Positions 8,485-16,443 of a stretch of 35,805 nucleotides of DNA are shown piece by piece. The notes beneath the pieces were generated by a model that ran no database searches, was not told the origin of the DNA, and worked only from the letters and a program-made list of their open reading frames with translations. Made by a program: the position numbers and the translations under genes. The DNA lies in the IMG/VR virus record IMGVR_UViG_3300000553_003130, positions 1 to 35,805 of that record, one strand, 5' to 3'. Within the stretch, counting starts at the first letter, position 1. Each line of letters starts with the position of its first letter. The stretch is from a virus.

Positions 8485-11400
8485 CTAGAAGGTCCTGCGT
8501 ATCCGAGCTTGTTGTGTGTACTTACCCTTTAGAATGAACTCTTGCTCACTAGCGCATCCTAAACCCGTCGACCAATGTGCAAACACCGCTTCCTTTGGGA
8601 CCTTGACTTTTAACACTACACCACGATTGCCTTCTCGGGCAAAGTCCTCTGCAACCGTCGGTGCTGTGGTCCAAGACGATAATGGTCGAGACTTAACGTT
8701 AACTAGTTCGCTTTCCTGGGGAAATGAACTAGCCCCGCTAATACCAGATTCACTCATTTTCTTATCGAAATGGACGCCACGGTACAGAGTTATCATCTCG
8801 CCATCTTTAACGCCGGCTTCGGTCAGAGCTTGCTGAGTCCGGGCGTAGATGTCCTTGTAGGCTACTTTAGCTGCTGCCTGAGACATCGAATTCTTTTCCG
8901 CGTTGGCAGTCTTCATGCCCCCCGACTCCTGCATATCAGCCCACCCGTCTTGTCTTCCGGCCTCGACCTGGAGATAGTCGGACATTGATCCACTATCGTT
9001 AGAGGAGTCAGCCCAGTCACTTAACAACGTACGACCCCTAGAACTCGGTATGCCTTGAGCCACCAATGCCGCACCTAAGGCCTTTTCCCCAGCTTCCTTA
9101 AGTGCCTGGCGACCTATGGTAGATGCGTGCCACTCAATCTTGTTGTAGGTGGCGTCACTGATCTCAGGGGCCGTGTCGTTAATTCCTGAACCACTACCTT
9201 CGCCAGATCCTCCGACTTCGCCTTCGCGACCGCTGTGGTCGAAGTTTCCAGACCCTTCGCCGCCTTTGAAAATGATGCCAAGCTCTTTGACGATGGCTGC
9301 CTTGATCGTGTCAGGCTTGTCGGGGTTGAAGCCGTCAATGTGTTCGGCATTGGCCCGTTTAACACCAGTAACCTTGATTTGGTCCTTGGCTAGGGCGCCG
9401 ATCCGTCGTGCCATTGAGTTTCGTTGGTCGGCTGTGTTGTCCCAGGCTCGCTCAAACCAGTTATTAGAGACTGCAGGTCCGACATGTTTTGTGTAGACCA
9501 GCTCGCCATCGGACCCAGGGAATACCAAGTATCCTTTTGGGTCTTTAGGCCCGAAACCACGTCGTCCATACAGACTACTGCGGACCACGACTTCGGGTCT
9601 TTCAGGACTGCCGGCGTAAACACGTAATTGGATGTCAGGACTGCCACGCCCCTCCACTAAATGCCTGATGCTGTCCCGCAACTTGCCTGACTCACCAGAC
9701 GTTCCACTTTGAGGACATTCGTCTTGCGCGGCCAGAACTAGGATCCGACCATACTCGTCTAGTTCGTCTGCCACTTTTTCCAGGTACATTGATTCCCCCA
9801 TTGAGGGTTCGTTGGAATCAATCAACTCCGCCCGTTTTGGGGAGATCGTCGTTAGATCTACGGTCGATCTCTCCTTAACCTTCTTGTCGTGTATGGCGGT
9901 ATGAACTATCGCATTAGTCGTGTACTTACCCTTAATGACGTATTCTTGTTCGTTGGCACACCCAAACCCCGTATGCCATGAGGCAAATATAGCCTTACGT
10001 GGGATCTGAGCCTGGATGATGACATGATGGGATCCGATGCCCAAGAAACCTTTGGCGATGTCGACATTCATAGTCCACGATGACAATGGCCGTGCATGTA
10101 CGCGTACCTTATCGCCGGCCTCGATCTTGGTAGTGTGGTACCCGAGGACGCCGCCTTCCTTAACCTTGTCGTAGCCGATGCCGCGATACATGGTTACGAA
10201 GTCGTCTTCTCCCCATCCAAGGCCGGCTAGGTATTCTTGGGTCCTGTCATATTGGGCCTTATAAATGTTCTGCCGTTCCTCAGCTCGAGCACTGTCGCCC
10301 CCTTCATCTCTGACGACAGTCTCCATACCTTTCGAGACATCCATGCTCTTCCAGCTATCGAGCTCTGCTCCAGCTTGTTGCATGGCGTCCTGATATCCAC
10401 CGCTATCATTGGACATATTCGCCCAAGATGCCAGGATGTTGTTGGCATAGCGCTCTTGGATACCTGCCTTAGCGGCCAGTTCTTTTGCGCCTTTGGCTTT
10501 AATAGCCCCGCGGTCTTTTATCGTGCCCTTGAACATTAAGTTCTTTAGTACATTATTGCCAACTGGCTGGCCGCCTTCGCCAGATCCTCCGACTTCGCCT
10601 TCGCGACCGCTGTGGTCGAAGTTGCCTGAACTAGCCGATCCCTTGGTACCTACCTTAGGCGCAAAGGCAGTAGACACTGCTTGCTGGACCTGCGGCAACG
10701 TCGCTGGAGGCATTTGTGCATTGGGGTCAATTACGCCCGGTTGAGCTGGAGGCACACCCCCCAGGCTTGCGTCAGCCGCACTATCGCCCTGCAAATCCGG
10801 GTTGTCGGTATCTTGGACCGTCTCGATTTGCGTTAACGGGGCAGGTACGAACTCTTTCGGTATGTCGCCTACATCCGCTGCCATCTGTTGCGACTGTTGA
10901 GCTGTAATCTCGCCACTTGCAATCTGCGCTTGCCGGGTTTGAGCTCGAGTAAGACGGACCTGTGCTTCGGCTTGCTGATCCCGCCAGTCCTTCTCGCTGA
11001 ACGCAAATGTCGTGGCGTTGCCTACAATCCCACGCAAGTTAAGCTGCTCGGCGAATGACTGGAACCACCCGAACTTGCCGTGCTCTTTGTCATCCAGGAC
11101 CTGCGACTGCGTGGCTGTGCCCATTGCTCGTCCCGTTAAGGGCTGAAGCTCCTGTGGGTCCAGGCCTATTGCGTCAGCATAGCGAAGATAGGCGTCCTGT
11201 CGTTCCTTATCGACATCAACACGGTCAGGGATTTCAGCCAGCTTGACCGTTACTACTTCAGGCTTAAGGTCCGATTGGGTTGCAACAATTGCCGCGCCCA
11301 TATAGGTCGTCAAGCCTTGCTGGTCCGCGACCAATTGAGCCCCTTGCAGTGATCCATCGATCTGCTTCTGCGACAGGTTACTAACAAATATCAGTTCCAA

Positions 11401-12075
11401 TGGTCTGCGCCCCGAAGCCTTCTCGGAAATGTACTTCTCGATATTCGCCAGTTTGTAGATCGTTGAGTAAGCCCGTGAGGCTGCGCAGAATCCAACGCCC
11501 CGCATGGTCGCCGAAGGACTCGGCATGTCTACCACGCTGAACACTTGATGCCACTTAAGTTCGTGTTCAATGCCTACATAGTCGCGGTACACAACAGGGA
11601 CTTCATCGTCGCCTGTACGGCGACATCGCAGACTGTCAAGATGGGCTAACCCCATTATCTTGCTGCCGGCTCCGCTGGTGGCTCGTATGATCTCAACAAA
11701 CGCACCGTTGTCAGTACATAGGAAATCAAATCCGTGTTGTGCAATGAAGTATCGCCAACCGCGTAAGAAGTTCACGCCACTAAGTAGTTCGTGGGCTTGT
11801 TTGGTCTTGCGGGGGCTGCCTTCTACCGACCAGCCGGCCGATTGCATTTTAGTAACCGAGATCCCGACGGCTGAACCCCACATCGTCTCGGCCAATGTTG
11901 TAGCTCGCAATACGATGTCTCGGTTGTAGGTCCAGTACACCGGAGGCTCGGGGGGCAATGCCGTCAGAGGAGCCGTCTGCATGAACGGCATCATGTAGAA
12001 GTTGTACTGCATGAGCTTCTGCTCATCCAGAGTTACCGACTTCTTTCTAGTGTCAACGGGTAGTGCGTCTGCCAT
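8485..12075 (-). CDS. Portal protein fused to two ADP-ribosyltransferase-like domains
   Basis: The protein has 1196 residues, far above the 450-550 usual for portals. Residues 1 to about 400 look like a portal, including LTGRAMGTATQSQVLDDKEHG near 315, and a Gln/Pro-rich linker follows. Residues 479-501 are a glycine-rich tag (GSGNFDHSGREGEVGG-type). The first ADP-ribosyltransferase-like domain has Arg631 (MYRGI), Ser665-Ser-Trp-Thr668 and Glu709-Gln-Glu711, the R-S-ExE pattern of arginine-specific enzymes. Residues about 770-930 resemble a gp10-like connector. A second tag lies at 936-958, then a second ADP-ribosyltransferase-like domain with Arg1099, Ser1133-Thr1136 and Glu1177-Gln-Glu1179, at exactly the same spacing. 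No stop interrupts the frame. It lies 2 nt after TerL. Portal identity is from context plus appearance; transferase activity is inferred from the triads. Confidence 0.8.
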   Translation of the reverse strand: MADALPVDTRKKSVTLDEQKLMQYNFYMMPFMQTAPLTALPPEPPVYWTYNRDIVLRATTLAETMWGSAVGISVTKMQSAGWSVEGSPRKTKQAHELLSGVNFLRGWRYFIAQHGFDFLCTDNGAFVEIIRATSGAGSKIMGLAHLDSLRCRRTGDDEVPVVYRDYVGIEHELKWHQVFSVVDMPSPSATMRGVGFCAASRAYSTIYKLANIEKYISEKASGRRPLELIFVSNLSQKQIDGSLQGAQLVADQQGLTTYMGAAIVATQSDLKPEVVTVKLAEIPDRVDVDKERQDAYLRYADAIGLDPQELQPLTGRAMGTATQSQVLDDKEHGKFGWFQSFAEQLNLRGIVGNATTFAFSEKDWRDQQAEAQVRLTRAQTRQAQIASGEITAQQSQQMAADVGDIPKEFVPAPLTQIETVQDTDNPDLQGDSAADASLGGVPPAQPGVIDPNAQMPPATLPQVQQAVSTAFAPKVGTKGSASSGNFDHSGREGEVGGSGEGGQPVGNNVLKNLMFKGTIKDRGAIKAKGAKELAAKAGIQERYANNILASWANMSNDSGGYQDAMQQAGAELDSWKSMDVSKGMETVVRDEGGDSARAEERQNIYKAQYDRTQEYLAGLGWGEDDFVTMYRGIGYDKVKEGGVLGYHTTKIEAGDKVRVHARPLSSWTMNVDIAKGFLGIGSHHVIIQAQIPRKAIFASWHTGFGCANEQEYVIKGKYTTNAIVHTAIHDKKVKERSTVDLTTISPKRAELIDSNEPSMGESMYLEKVADELDEYGRILVLAAQDECPQSGTSGESGKLRDSIRHLVEGRGSPDIQLRVYAGSPERPEVVVRSSLYGRRGFGPKDPKGYLVFPGSDGELVYTKHVGPAVSNNWFERAWDNTADQRNSMARRIGALAKDQIKVTGVKRANAEHIDGFNPDKPDTIKAAIVKELGIIFKGGEGSGNFDHSGREGEVGGSGEGSGSGINDTAPEISDATYNKIEWHASTIGRQALKEAGEKALGAALVAQGIPSSRGRTLLSDWADSSNDSGSMSDYLQVEAGRQDGWADMQESGGMKTANAEKNSMSQAAAKVAYKDIYARTQQALTEAGVKDGEMITLYRGVHFDKKMSESGISGASSFPQESELVNVKSRPLSSWTTAPTVAEDFAREGNRGVVLKVKVPKEAVFAHWSTGLGCASEQEFILKGKYTQQARIRRTF
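9197..9246 (-). repeat. 50-bp direct repeat copy 2 inside the portal fusion
   Basis: This 50-bp stretch is identical to 10574-10623. It encodes the core of the second glycine-rich tag (SGNFDHSGREGEVGGSGEG). The flanking codons differ. Confidence 0.9.
10574..10623 (-). repeat. 50-bp direct repeat copy 1 inside the portal fusion
   Basis: Identical to 9197-9246 and encoding the core of the first glycine-rich tag. The adjacent ADP-ribosyltransferase domains have diverged far more, so the tag DNA is either under unusual constraint or was recently copied. Confidence 0.9.
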
Positions 12076-12077
12076 AA

Positions 12078-13490
12078 TTAAAGCGGGAGTTTAAGACATC
12101 GATAGGATGCCATGCTAAGCGCCACCGCTAAGTCAATCTTTCTAGACGATTCACGCTTAACGATACGTATCTTGCGTGACTCGGTATCGACCTTCTTATT
12201 CGCGTTGTCGACATGTTCCCTGAGTGGATTCGTGCCGTCATGAAATATACGGGTCTGAACGATCAAATCGTGCAGCCCCTTGTCCGCCTCAAGCCGGTCG
12301 TTGGCTTGGTTGAACTCACGAGTCATGACAGTACCATTGCGCTGAAGCCGAGTCGCCATGTCATGTAACTGATAGGGATCGTAGGCCAATTGGACCACAT
12401 TCCAGGTATTGCACACCTGCGTGATCGCGGCTTCAACGGCCGAGAAGTCTATTTGTCCATTTCGTGGGGGCTTCCATTCACGTACCACGCGAACCGCTAT
12501 TGCGTCATTTGCCTGAGGATGCCGGGACACCCCCACCAATGCGAAGCTGTCATTGTTCACACCTGCGTCTGCTGCTAATACGATCGGCACTCGCTTATCC
12601 CAATGCGGCTCATCCCAACGACATCGGTCCCATAAGAACATGTCGGCTAAGAACTTCTCGGTGTCGGACGCTGAGAATGCCTCAGCCGGCGTATTCGGGT
12701 ATTCCTGTTGCAACAGGGCTTCGGAGATTGAATCGCGGGCCACACCTGCATACCACGCATCATCACGATCAGGACGTGCACGCCAGTTTAGGAATAGCGG
12801 CTTGAAGCTATTGAGCCCCGCTGCCGCCTTTTCCCACAGACTCGCAAACAGGTTGCTATTGCCGACTGCTGTCGACACTATGATCAACTGTCCGCCTCCG
12901 TCCACTGTAGGTTTCATACTGGTGTACAAGTCGTTCGCCCATACCATCTTTGCGAACTCGTCTGCCAAGACAAAGCTGGCTGTGAAACTACTGCCGGCGG
13001 TTTTAGTAGCCGCCTGGGCCTTAATGCGCGACCCGTTACTGAACTTTAACTCTTCGGTATTGCCCGTCATCACTGGCAGGTCGACCTTCATGCTGTCGGG
13101 CATCCGGTTGTACATGCCCTGAATACGCCTAACCATTTCGGCGGCTTCCTCTAGACCCTTACTGAAGATCAGCCCCGTCTTCATCGGCCAGTACAAGCAC
13201 TTCCAAAGGGCATACCCGCAAAGCAGCCATGAAATCCCCAACTGCCGGGCCTTAAGGATAATCACCCGCATTGAATGCTCGATCTCGGTAAGCATTTCGT
13301 CCTGCGCGGGCCAGGTGTCGAACGGGATGATCCCCACCTGCCCATCGGCCTGCGGGTCCTCAATCGTTAAGCGACGAATGAACTCAGCCGGCTTGGGGAT
13401 CCGTGTCCTCAGCAGCCGGTCGACTTCCGCTAACTCCTGTGGCGTAAGATATTGGCGGAGTTCAGTTAGTTCAGCCGCCAATGAACCCAT
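12078..13490 (-). CDS. terL: Terminase large subunit
   Basis: This 470-residue protein is the packaging motor, with an N-terminal ATPase and a C-terminal nuclease. A deviant Walker A is seen at residues 80-87 (KARQLGIS), and Walker B with catalytic acid at FVLADEF (D177, E178). The nuclease half has ADAGVNND, an internal DPYQ and a late KIDLAVALSMA, giving the acidic metal ligands of the RNase H-like fold. Length is normal for TerL. The start at 13490 follows an AGGTG sequence and overlaps the HNH gene by 20 nt. TerS, HNH and TerL together, followed by the portal, form the standard packaging block. Confidence 0.9.
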   Translation of the reverse strand: MGSLAAELTELRQYLTPQELAEVDRLLRTRIPKPAEFIRRLTIEDPQADGQVGIIPFDTWPAQDEMLTEIEHSMRVIILKARQLGISWLLCGYALWKCLYWPMKTGLIFSKGLEEAAEMVRRIQGMYNRMPDSMKVDLPVMTGNTEELKFSNGSRIKAQAATKTAGSSFTASFVLADEFAKMVWANDLYTSMKPTVDGGGQLIIVSTAVGNSNLFASLWEKAAAGLNSFKPLFLNWRARPDRDDAWYAGVARDSISEALLQQEYPNTPAEAFSASDTEKFLADMFLWDRCRWDEPHWDKRVPIVLAADAGVNNDSFALVGVSRHPQANDAIAVRVVREWKPPRNGQIDFSAVEAAITQVCNTWNVVQLAYDPYQLHDMATRLQRNGTVMTREFNQANDRLEADKGLHDLIVQTRIFHDGTNPLREHVDNANKKVDTESRKIRIVKRESSRKIDLAVALSMASYRCLKLPL

Positions 13491-13800
13491 TTGGTTGCAC
13501 CTGAATGTAATCGGTCATCGCGTAAAGGGTTCCGACGTTCTCCTTAAGGAGCCCTAACGTCGTATTACAAGCGTGACAAAGCAGCCCCCGGATCTCGTCC
13601 GTTCCGTGATCGTGATCTATCTGCAACAAGGTCGAAGAAGATTGTTTGCAAATCGCGCAAACACCGTTTTGGGATTCTAAAAGGACATCGTACTCTTTAG
13701 GCAGGAGCCCGTACTTGTGTTTTAAGTTGTACACACGCCGTTCGTCTTTATGCGTTCGGCGGTACTCTGCCATATAGGCCTTATGGACTTTGGTTACCAT
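13471..13800 (-). CDS. HNH endonuclease, endonuclease VII-like
   Basis: This 109-residue protein matches the recombination endonuclease VII/HNH group: GVCAICKQ with a CxxC pair, the catalytic LQIDHDHGTDEIRGLLC, and a second CxxC (CHAC), so zinc is probably bound by four Cys around a beta-beta-alpha metal site. An N-terminal basic helix (MAEYRRTHKDERRVYNLKHKYG) may bind DNA. I chose the ATG at 13800 because GGAAG precedes it; a longer frame to 13827 lacks a good site. It sits between TerS and TerL, where HNH proteins often assist terminase cleavage during packaging, which is its likely role. A free-standing homing endonuclease is the alternative. Confidence 0.85.
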   Translation of the reverse strand: MVTKVHKAYMAEYRRTHKDERRVYNLKHKYGLLPKEYDVLLESQNGVCAICKQSSSTLLQIDHDHGTDEIRGLLCHACNTTLGLLKENVGTLYAMTDYIQVQPNGFIGG

Positions 13801-14344
13801 CTTCTTCCTTTCGCTTACGAGCGGCATTCAACAAAGCTTCAATCCTGGCCGCCCTTTCTTCATCCCCTAAACCAAGGTACTCATGCGCTCCTGTGGGATC
13901 AGTAAGGGCAATCTTCTCAACGAATAGCCCCCCGATCTTGGCTAACTGAATAAGGGCATTCTGGGCGTCGTACATGTCGATCTTGATATTAAGAGTGCCG
14001 TCTTCCTTGACCGTCTGTACCACGCTTTTTAGCAATGCCGTTGGGGCTTCTTCGGTCAAAACAACCATGCCCGCTTCATCTAAGAAGTCTCCGACATCGC
14101 CCCTGGCCTGTGCGGCCAAACGAGCTACCACTTCACGAGCAGACATCTCGACATCCTTAAGATATTCGGCAATGTACTCTTTGACTTGCGGATCGCGCAT
14201 CATACGATTAAACGCATCGCGTACATTCTGCCGACATGGGGAGTAGCCTGCCTTAACGATCGCCCCCCGCTTACTCCACGTACGGACATACTCCGCTGCG
14301 AAAACCCTTTTCTTCTCGCTCGTGATTGCTTGTAGATCTGCCAT
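13781..14344 (-). CDS. terS: Terminase small subunit
   Basis: This 187-residue protein looks like a Terminase_2-type small subunit. The N-terminal region (KKRVFAAEYVRTWSKRGAIVKAGYSP followed by a helix with MMRDPQVKEYI) is the typical TerS helix-turn-helix with the phrase AxxAGYS. It binds the packaging site and regulates TerL. The rest is helical, with an acidic central oligomerisation region and a basic C-terminal tail (ARKRKEEDG). It directly precedes the HNH and TerL genes, overlapping the former by 20 nt, and its ATG abuts the ferritin stop. Length is normal for the family. Confidence 0.85.
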   Translation of the reverse strand: MADLQAITSEKKRVFAAEYVRTWSKRGAIVKAGYSPCRQNVRDAFNRMMRDPQVKEYIAEYLKDVEMSAREVVARLAAQARGDVGDFLDEAGMVVLTEEAPTALLKSVVQTVKEDGTLNIKIDMYDAQNALIQLAKIGGLFVEKIALTDPTGAHEYLGLGDEERAARIEALLNAARKRKEEDGNQSP

Positions 14345-14826
14345 TACAACTCGCCCATGTCATGGTCAATGGTGTCCAGTTTATCGCCGTACGCCTTGAA
14401 CCACCCTTCAATAATCCGTAACTCCGCCAGACTCTTGGTCTGTTCATCCACAAACCACCCGAGCATTTGCATGGTTTGAGCATCGCTTGCCGCAAAGGCT
14501 GTGTACCATAACGTCCCAATGGCCATGGTAACTTCAAGCTCTAATTCCACTGCCCCTTCGATCGTGTCGTAAAGCGAAGTGTAAACAAATGGCTTGGGGC
14601 TTACTGTGGGCACAATGGCAATGGCATCGAAGTCCGTTAGGTACTTCATGAACATGTCACGGTGCTTGATCTCGTCAGCCGACGCCTTCTCAAAGTACTT
14701 AGCAGCCCCCTGAAAGCCGGCTCGATCACATGCCATGCTCAGGCCCTTATACGACAGACTGGCCGTTTGCTCGCGACCTATCTGATCGTTGACCGCCTGA
14801 ACAATGCTGTCTAGTAGTATGTTCAC
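14344..14826 (-). CDS. Ferritin-like protein with complete ferroxidase ligands
   Basis: This 160-residue four-helix protein matches bacterial ferritin. Helix A has Glu19 (GREQTASLSYKGLS). Helix B has Glu52-x-x-His55 (ADEIKHRDMFMKYL). Later helices have Glu94/Glu98 and WFVDEQTKS with Glu128-Gln129. These correspond in order and spacing to the E17, E50, H53, E94 and E126-Q127 set known in E. coli FtnA, so an active iron-oxidising centre is likely. No signal peptide is present. It lies between a small Gly-rich protein and TerS, overlapping both by 1-4 nt. Its role in infection could be iron scavenging, protection of DNA from peroxide, or a virion component; the sequence does not decide. Confidence 0.85.
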   Translation of the reverse strand: MNILLDSIVQAVNDQIGREQTASLSYKGLSMACDRAGFQGAAKYFEKASADEIKHRDMFMKYLTDFDAIAIVPTVSPKPFVYTSLYDTIEGAVELELEVTMAIGTLWYTAFAASDAQTMQMLGWFVDEQTKSLAELRIIEGWFKAYGDKLDTIDHDMGEL

Positions 14827-15020
14827 TTCTTCACCCTAAACCGCAGTGGCACCTGTCTTTTGGGTGCCGGAGTAGCGGGTCGATTAAACCGTTTAGCATT
14901 CCGTTGCAAGGCCGCCGGACGAGAATTCAATGCCCCCGCCCCCTCATGGGGCCCGCCACCAGGACCGCCCTTAAGCTTGATCTCAGTAGCCTCTTTGACC
15001 CCAACAAGAAACTCATACAT
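14823..15020 (-). CDS. Small basic protein with Gly-rich tag
   Basis: This 65-residue protein carries LKGGPGGGPHEGAGA at residues about 17-31, a relative of the tag in the portal fusion and the 112-residue protein at 6909-7247. The N-terminus (MYEFLVGVKEATEIK) is hydrophobic, and the C-terminus is basic and Pro/Arg-rich (RFNRPATPAPKRQVPLRFRVKK). No function is recognised. It overlaps the ferritin start by 4 nt and follows the C39-like peptidase stop by 2 nt, so it is translated within the same operon. It may be a minor virion protein or a tag donor for the ferritin that follows, which lacks a tag. Confidence 0.55.
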   Translation of the reverse strand: MYEFLVGVKEATEIKLKGGPGGGPHEGAGALNSRPAALQRNAKRFNRPATPAPKRQVPLRFRVKK

Positions 15021-15022
15021 AT

Positions 15023-15505
15023 TTATGGCATCACCTCAAAGTAAATCACCTGTACGATCGCCGACTTTACATTCGGGCCAAAGTCAGGAACCAACGGATG
15101 CCGTATTCCTGTCCACGGGTCGTCTACTAACCCATCTCCTTGCCACACTACATAGTGTTGATGAGTGGGTCCAAAGTCGACTCTTACCACCGCAAGTCCC
15201 GAAGGAGTTGCCAATAGGTTAAGAATTTCGTCAACCGGAAACGGATCGTCTTGGTGCACTGCTGTCATGCGGAGGCACACCACCTTGCCCCCTGTAGCTC
15301 GGCCGACAGCCCCAAACACCAACAACCCATCCCCCATGAAACCGCCGGTCTCCTTAAGTCGTTCGTTAAGGACGTCGGGACGAATGTCAGCGAGCTCGGA
15401 TATGCAACACAGCAAACAACCATACCCGCCGATCGTGTACTCGGGCTCAATGTTAAGCCCTAAAAGTGTGTTCGCCCACCTAACATCCCGCTGATGGTAA
15501 ATCAT
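15023..15505 (-). CDS. C39-like cysteine peptidase, possible endolysin
   Basis: This 160-residue protein begins HQRDVRWANTLLG and has GGYGCLLCCISELA with Cys30 as likely nucleophile, then HQHYVVW with His117 and VDDPW with Asp128/129. This ordering matches the peptidase C39-like_2 fold. It follows two short membrane proteins that look like a holin module, so it may be the lysis enzyme cutting peptide bridges in the cell wall. No signal sequence or wall-binding domain is visible, and the start overlaps the preceding membrane protein gene by 25 nt. The alternative is a structural-protein maturation protease. Family confidence is moderate; the lysis role is inference. Confidence 0.65.
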   Translation of the reverse strand: MIYHQRDVRWANTLLGLNIEPEYTIGGYGCLLCCISELADIRPDVLNERLKETGGFMGDGLLVFGAVGRATGGKVVCLRMTAVHQDDPFPVDEILNLLATPSGLAVVRVDFGPTHQHYVVWQGDGLVDDPWTGIRHPLVPDFGPNVKSAIVQVIYFEVMP

Positions 15506-15884
15506 GTAACTTCCTGTCGATACGTTGGAGAAGCTCTTTATTAGTCAACATGCGTTCCGTCACAGTTGCCATCGCTGCCGCCACTTGTTGACTTAGACCC
15601 AAGTGCTGCGCATCCATCTTTTCTACCAGGATGGCAGTTTGTTGCACTAAAGGGATCGTACTATTGCCCCGGACTACTTCCCCCAACTGCCGGTTGGTGT
15701 CCGAGATCTCTTGCATGACTCGAGAGTTCACTACTAAGACCTCGGTAAAACCTTTCATGAAGATAAGGAAGTCGGGCCACATCCTTTTGTAGAAAAAGAT
15801 TGCGAACCCGACGACAAGCACCACCGACAACCCAAGAGTCCCGATTATGGTCGTCAGTGCTTGAATCCATTCTTGTGGAGTCAT
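15480..15884 (-). CDS. Membrane-anchored coiled-coil protein of the lysis cassette
   Basis: This 134-residue protein has one N-terminal transmembrane helix (residues about 13-33, TIIGTLGLSVVLVVGFAIFFY) followed by a long polar helical region with heptad character to the C-terminus (MDAQHLGLSQQVAAAMATV, then MLTNKELLQRIDRKLHDL). This resembles spanin-like or phage-holin accessory proteins. It lies between a two-helix holin-like protein (4 nt overlap) and the C39-like peptidase, which supports a lysis role. No Cys-based lipobox is present. The exact role (holin, antiholin or inner-membrane spanin) cannot be settled from sequence. Confidence 0.6.
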   Translation of the reverse strand: MTPQEWIQALTTIIGTLGLSVVLVVGFAIFFYKRMWPDFLIFMKGFTEVLVVNSRVMQEISDTNRQLGEVVRGNSTIPLVQQTAILVEKMDAQHLGLSQQVAAAMATVTERMLTNKELLQRIDRKLHDLPSAGC

Positions 15885-16087
15885 CGGGCCGCCCTTATCT
15901 GCTTAACCTGCTGTTTGACAACACTGACACCGCTGGCCGCTAGCATCGCAATAATGAACCCATTGATCGAAGCCCACACTTCCTTAGGGAACGCAGGTAT
16001 GAAATAAAAGGCCAACGTGTTCGCCATCAAGAGAAACGCGGACCACACCGCCCCATTCCCCAGTATCGCTTTAATCCAGTCGTTCAT
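15881..16087 (-). CDS. Holin-like two-helix membrane protein
   Basis: This 68-residue protein has two predicted transmembrane segments, about residues 14-31 (VWSAFLLMANTLAFYFIP) and 37-57 (VWASINGFIIAMLAASGVSVV), joined by a short turn, and ends in a basic tail (KQQVKQIRAAR). This is the usual pattern of a class II holin. It is followed by the coiled-coil membrane protein and the peptidase, so a holin-endolysin cassette is likely. Its start overlaps the end of the first gene of the operon by 17 nt. Confidence 0.65.
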   Translation of the reverse strand: MNDWIKAILGNGAVWSAFLLMANTLAFYFIPAFPKEVWASINGFIIAMLAASGVSVVKQQVKQIRAAR

Positions 16088-16286
16088 GTGTTACGTTCTC
16101 CGAAACCATTTGTCGTTGCTCCGTCGGCGTCGCTGCCAACCGTTCCTTAAACCGCGCGTACTCAGCGTCCTGGTCCGCTCGCATCTGCTTCTTTCTTGCG
16201 GCCTGACGTTGGCTGTTCTCGATGCACTGATAATAGTGATCGTAATAGTACCGACGATTGTACTCACTTCGTTCAGGAGTTGTCAT
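16071..16286 (-). CDS. First gene of the leftward operon, small charged protein
   Basis: This 71-residue protein is unrecognised. It begins MTTPERSEYNRRYYYDHYYQ and continues as a charged helix rich in Arg, Gln and Glu (RQAARKKQMRADQDAEYARF). I chose the ATG at 16286 because a promoter-like GGCGTATACT ends 11 nt upstream, leaving a 4-5 nt leader. The frame extends upstream to 16376, but that would place the promoter inside the gene. Tyr-rich starts of this type occur in small DNA-binding or nuclease-associated phage proteins, but no motif proves this. As the first gene it may be expressed at the highest level. Confidence 0.5.
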   Translation of the reverse strand: MTTPERSEYNRRYYYDHYYQCIENSQRQAARKKQMRADQDAEYARFKERLAATPTEQRQMVSENVTHERLD

Positions 16287-16297
16287 AATCAATCTAA

Positions 16298-16327
16298 AGT
16301 ATACGCCGTTTCGGTCTAAGATTTCAC
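16298..16327 (-). promoter_or_regulatory. Promoter of the leftward structural operon
   Basis: On the minus strand GGCGTATACT (-10 hexamer TATACT at 16303-16298) matches the GGCGTATAAT family found elsewhere in this window. A -35-like GTGAAA lies at 16327-16322 with an 18-bp spacer. The start codon is 11 nt downstream of the -10 hexamer, leaving no room for a ribosome binding site. No other promoter of this family was seen within the leftward block. Confidence 0.55.
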
Positions 16328-16443
16328 CCTGAAGTTTGTTGGAGATTATCTTCGTTTTAAGCTGGATATCCTTCATCTACGCTTCTTGCATGCTTTCAAA
16401 GACATAAATATGAAGTTACTTGATTCTATAGTCGATCGTTAAT

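Noticed and set aside
1-16286. Long open frames on the plus strand opposite the leftward operon
   Set aside because: They lie in antisense to recognised genes, lack ribosome binding sites and show no protein-like motifs.
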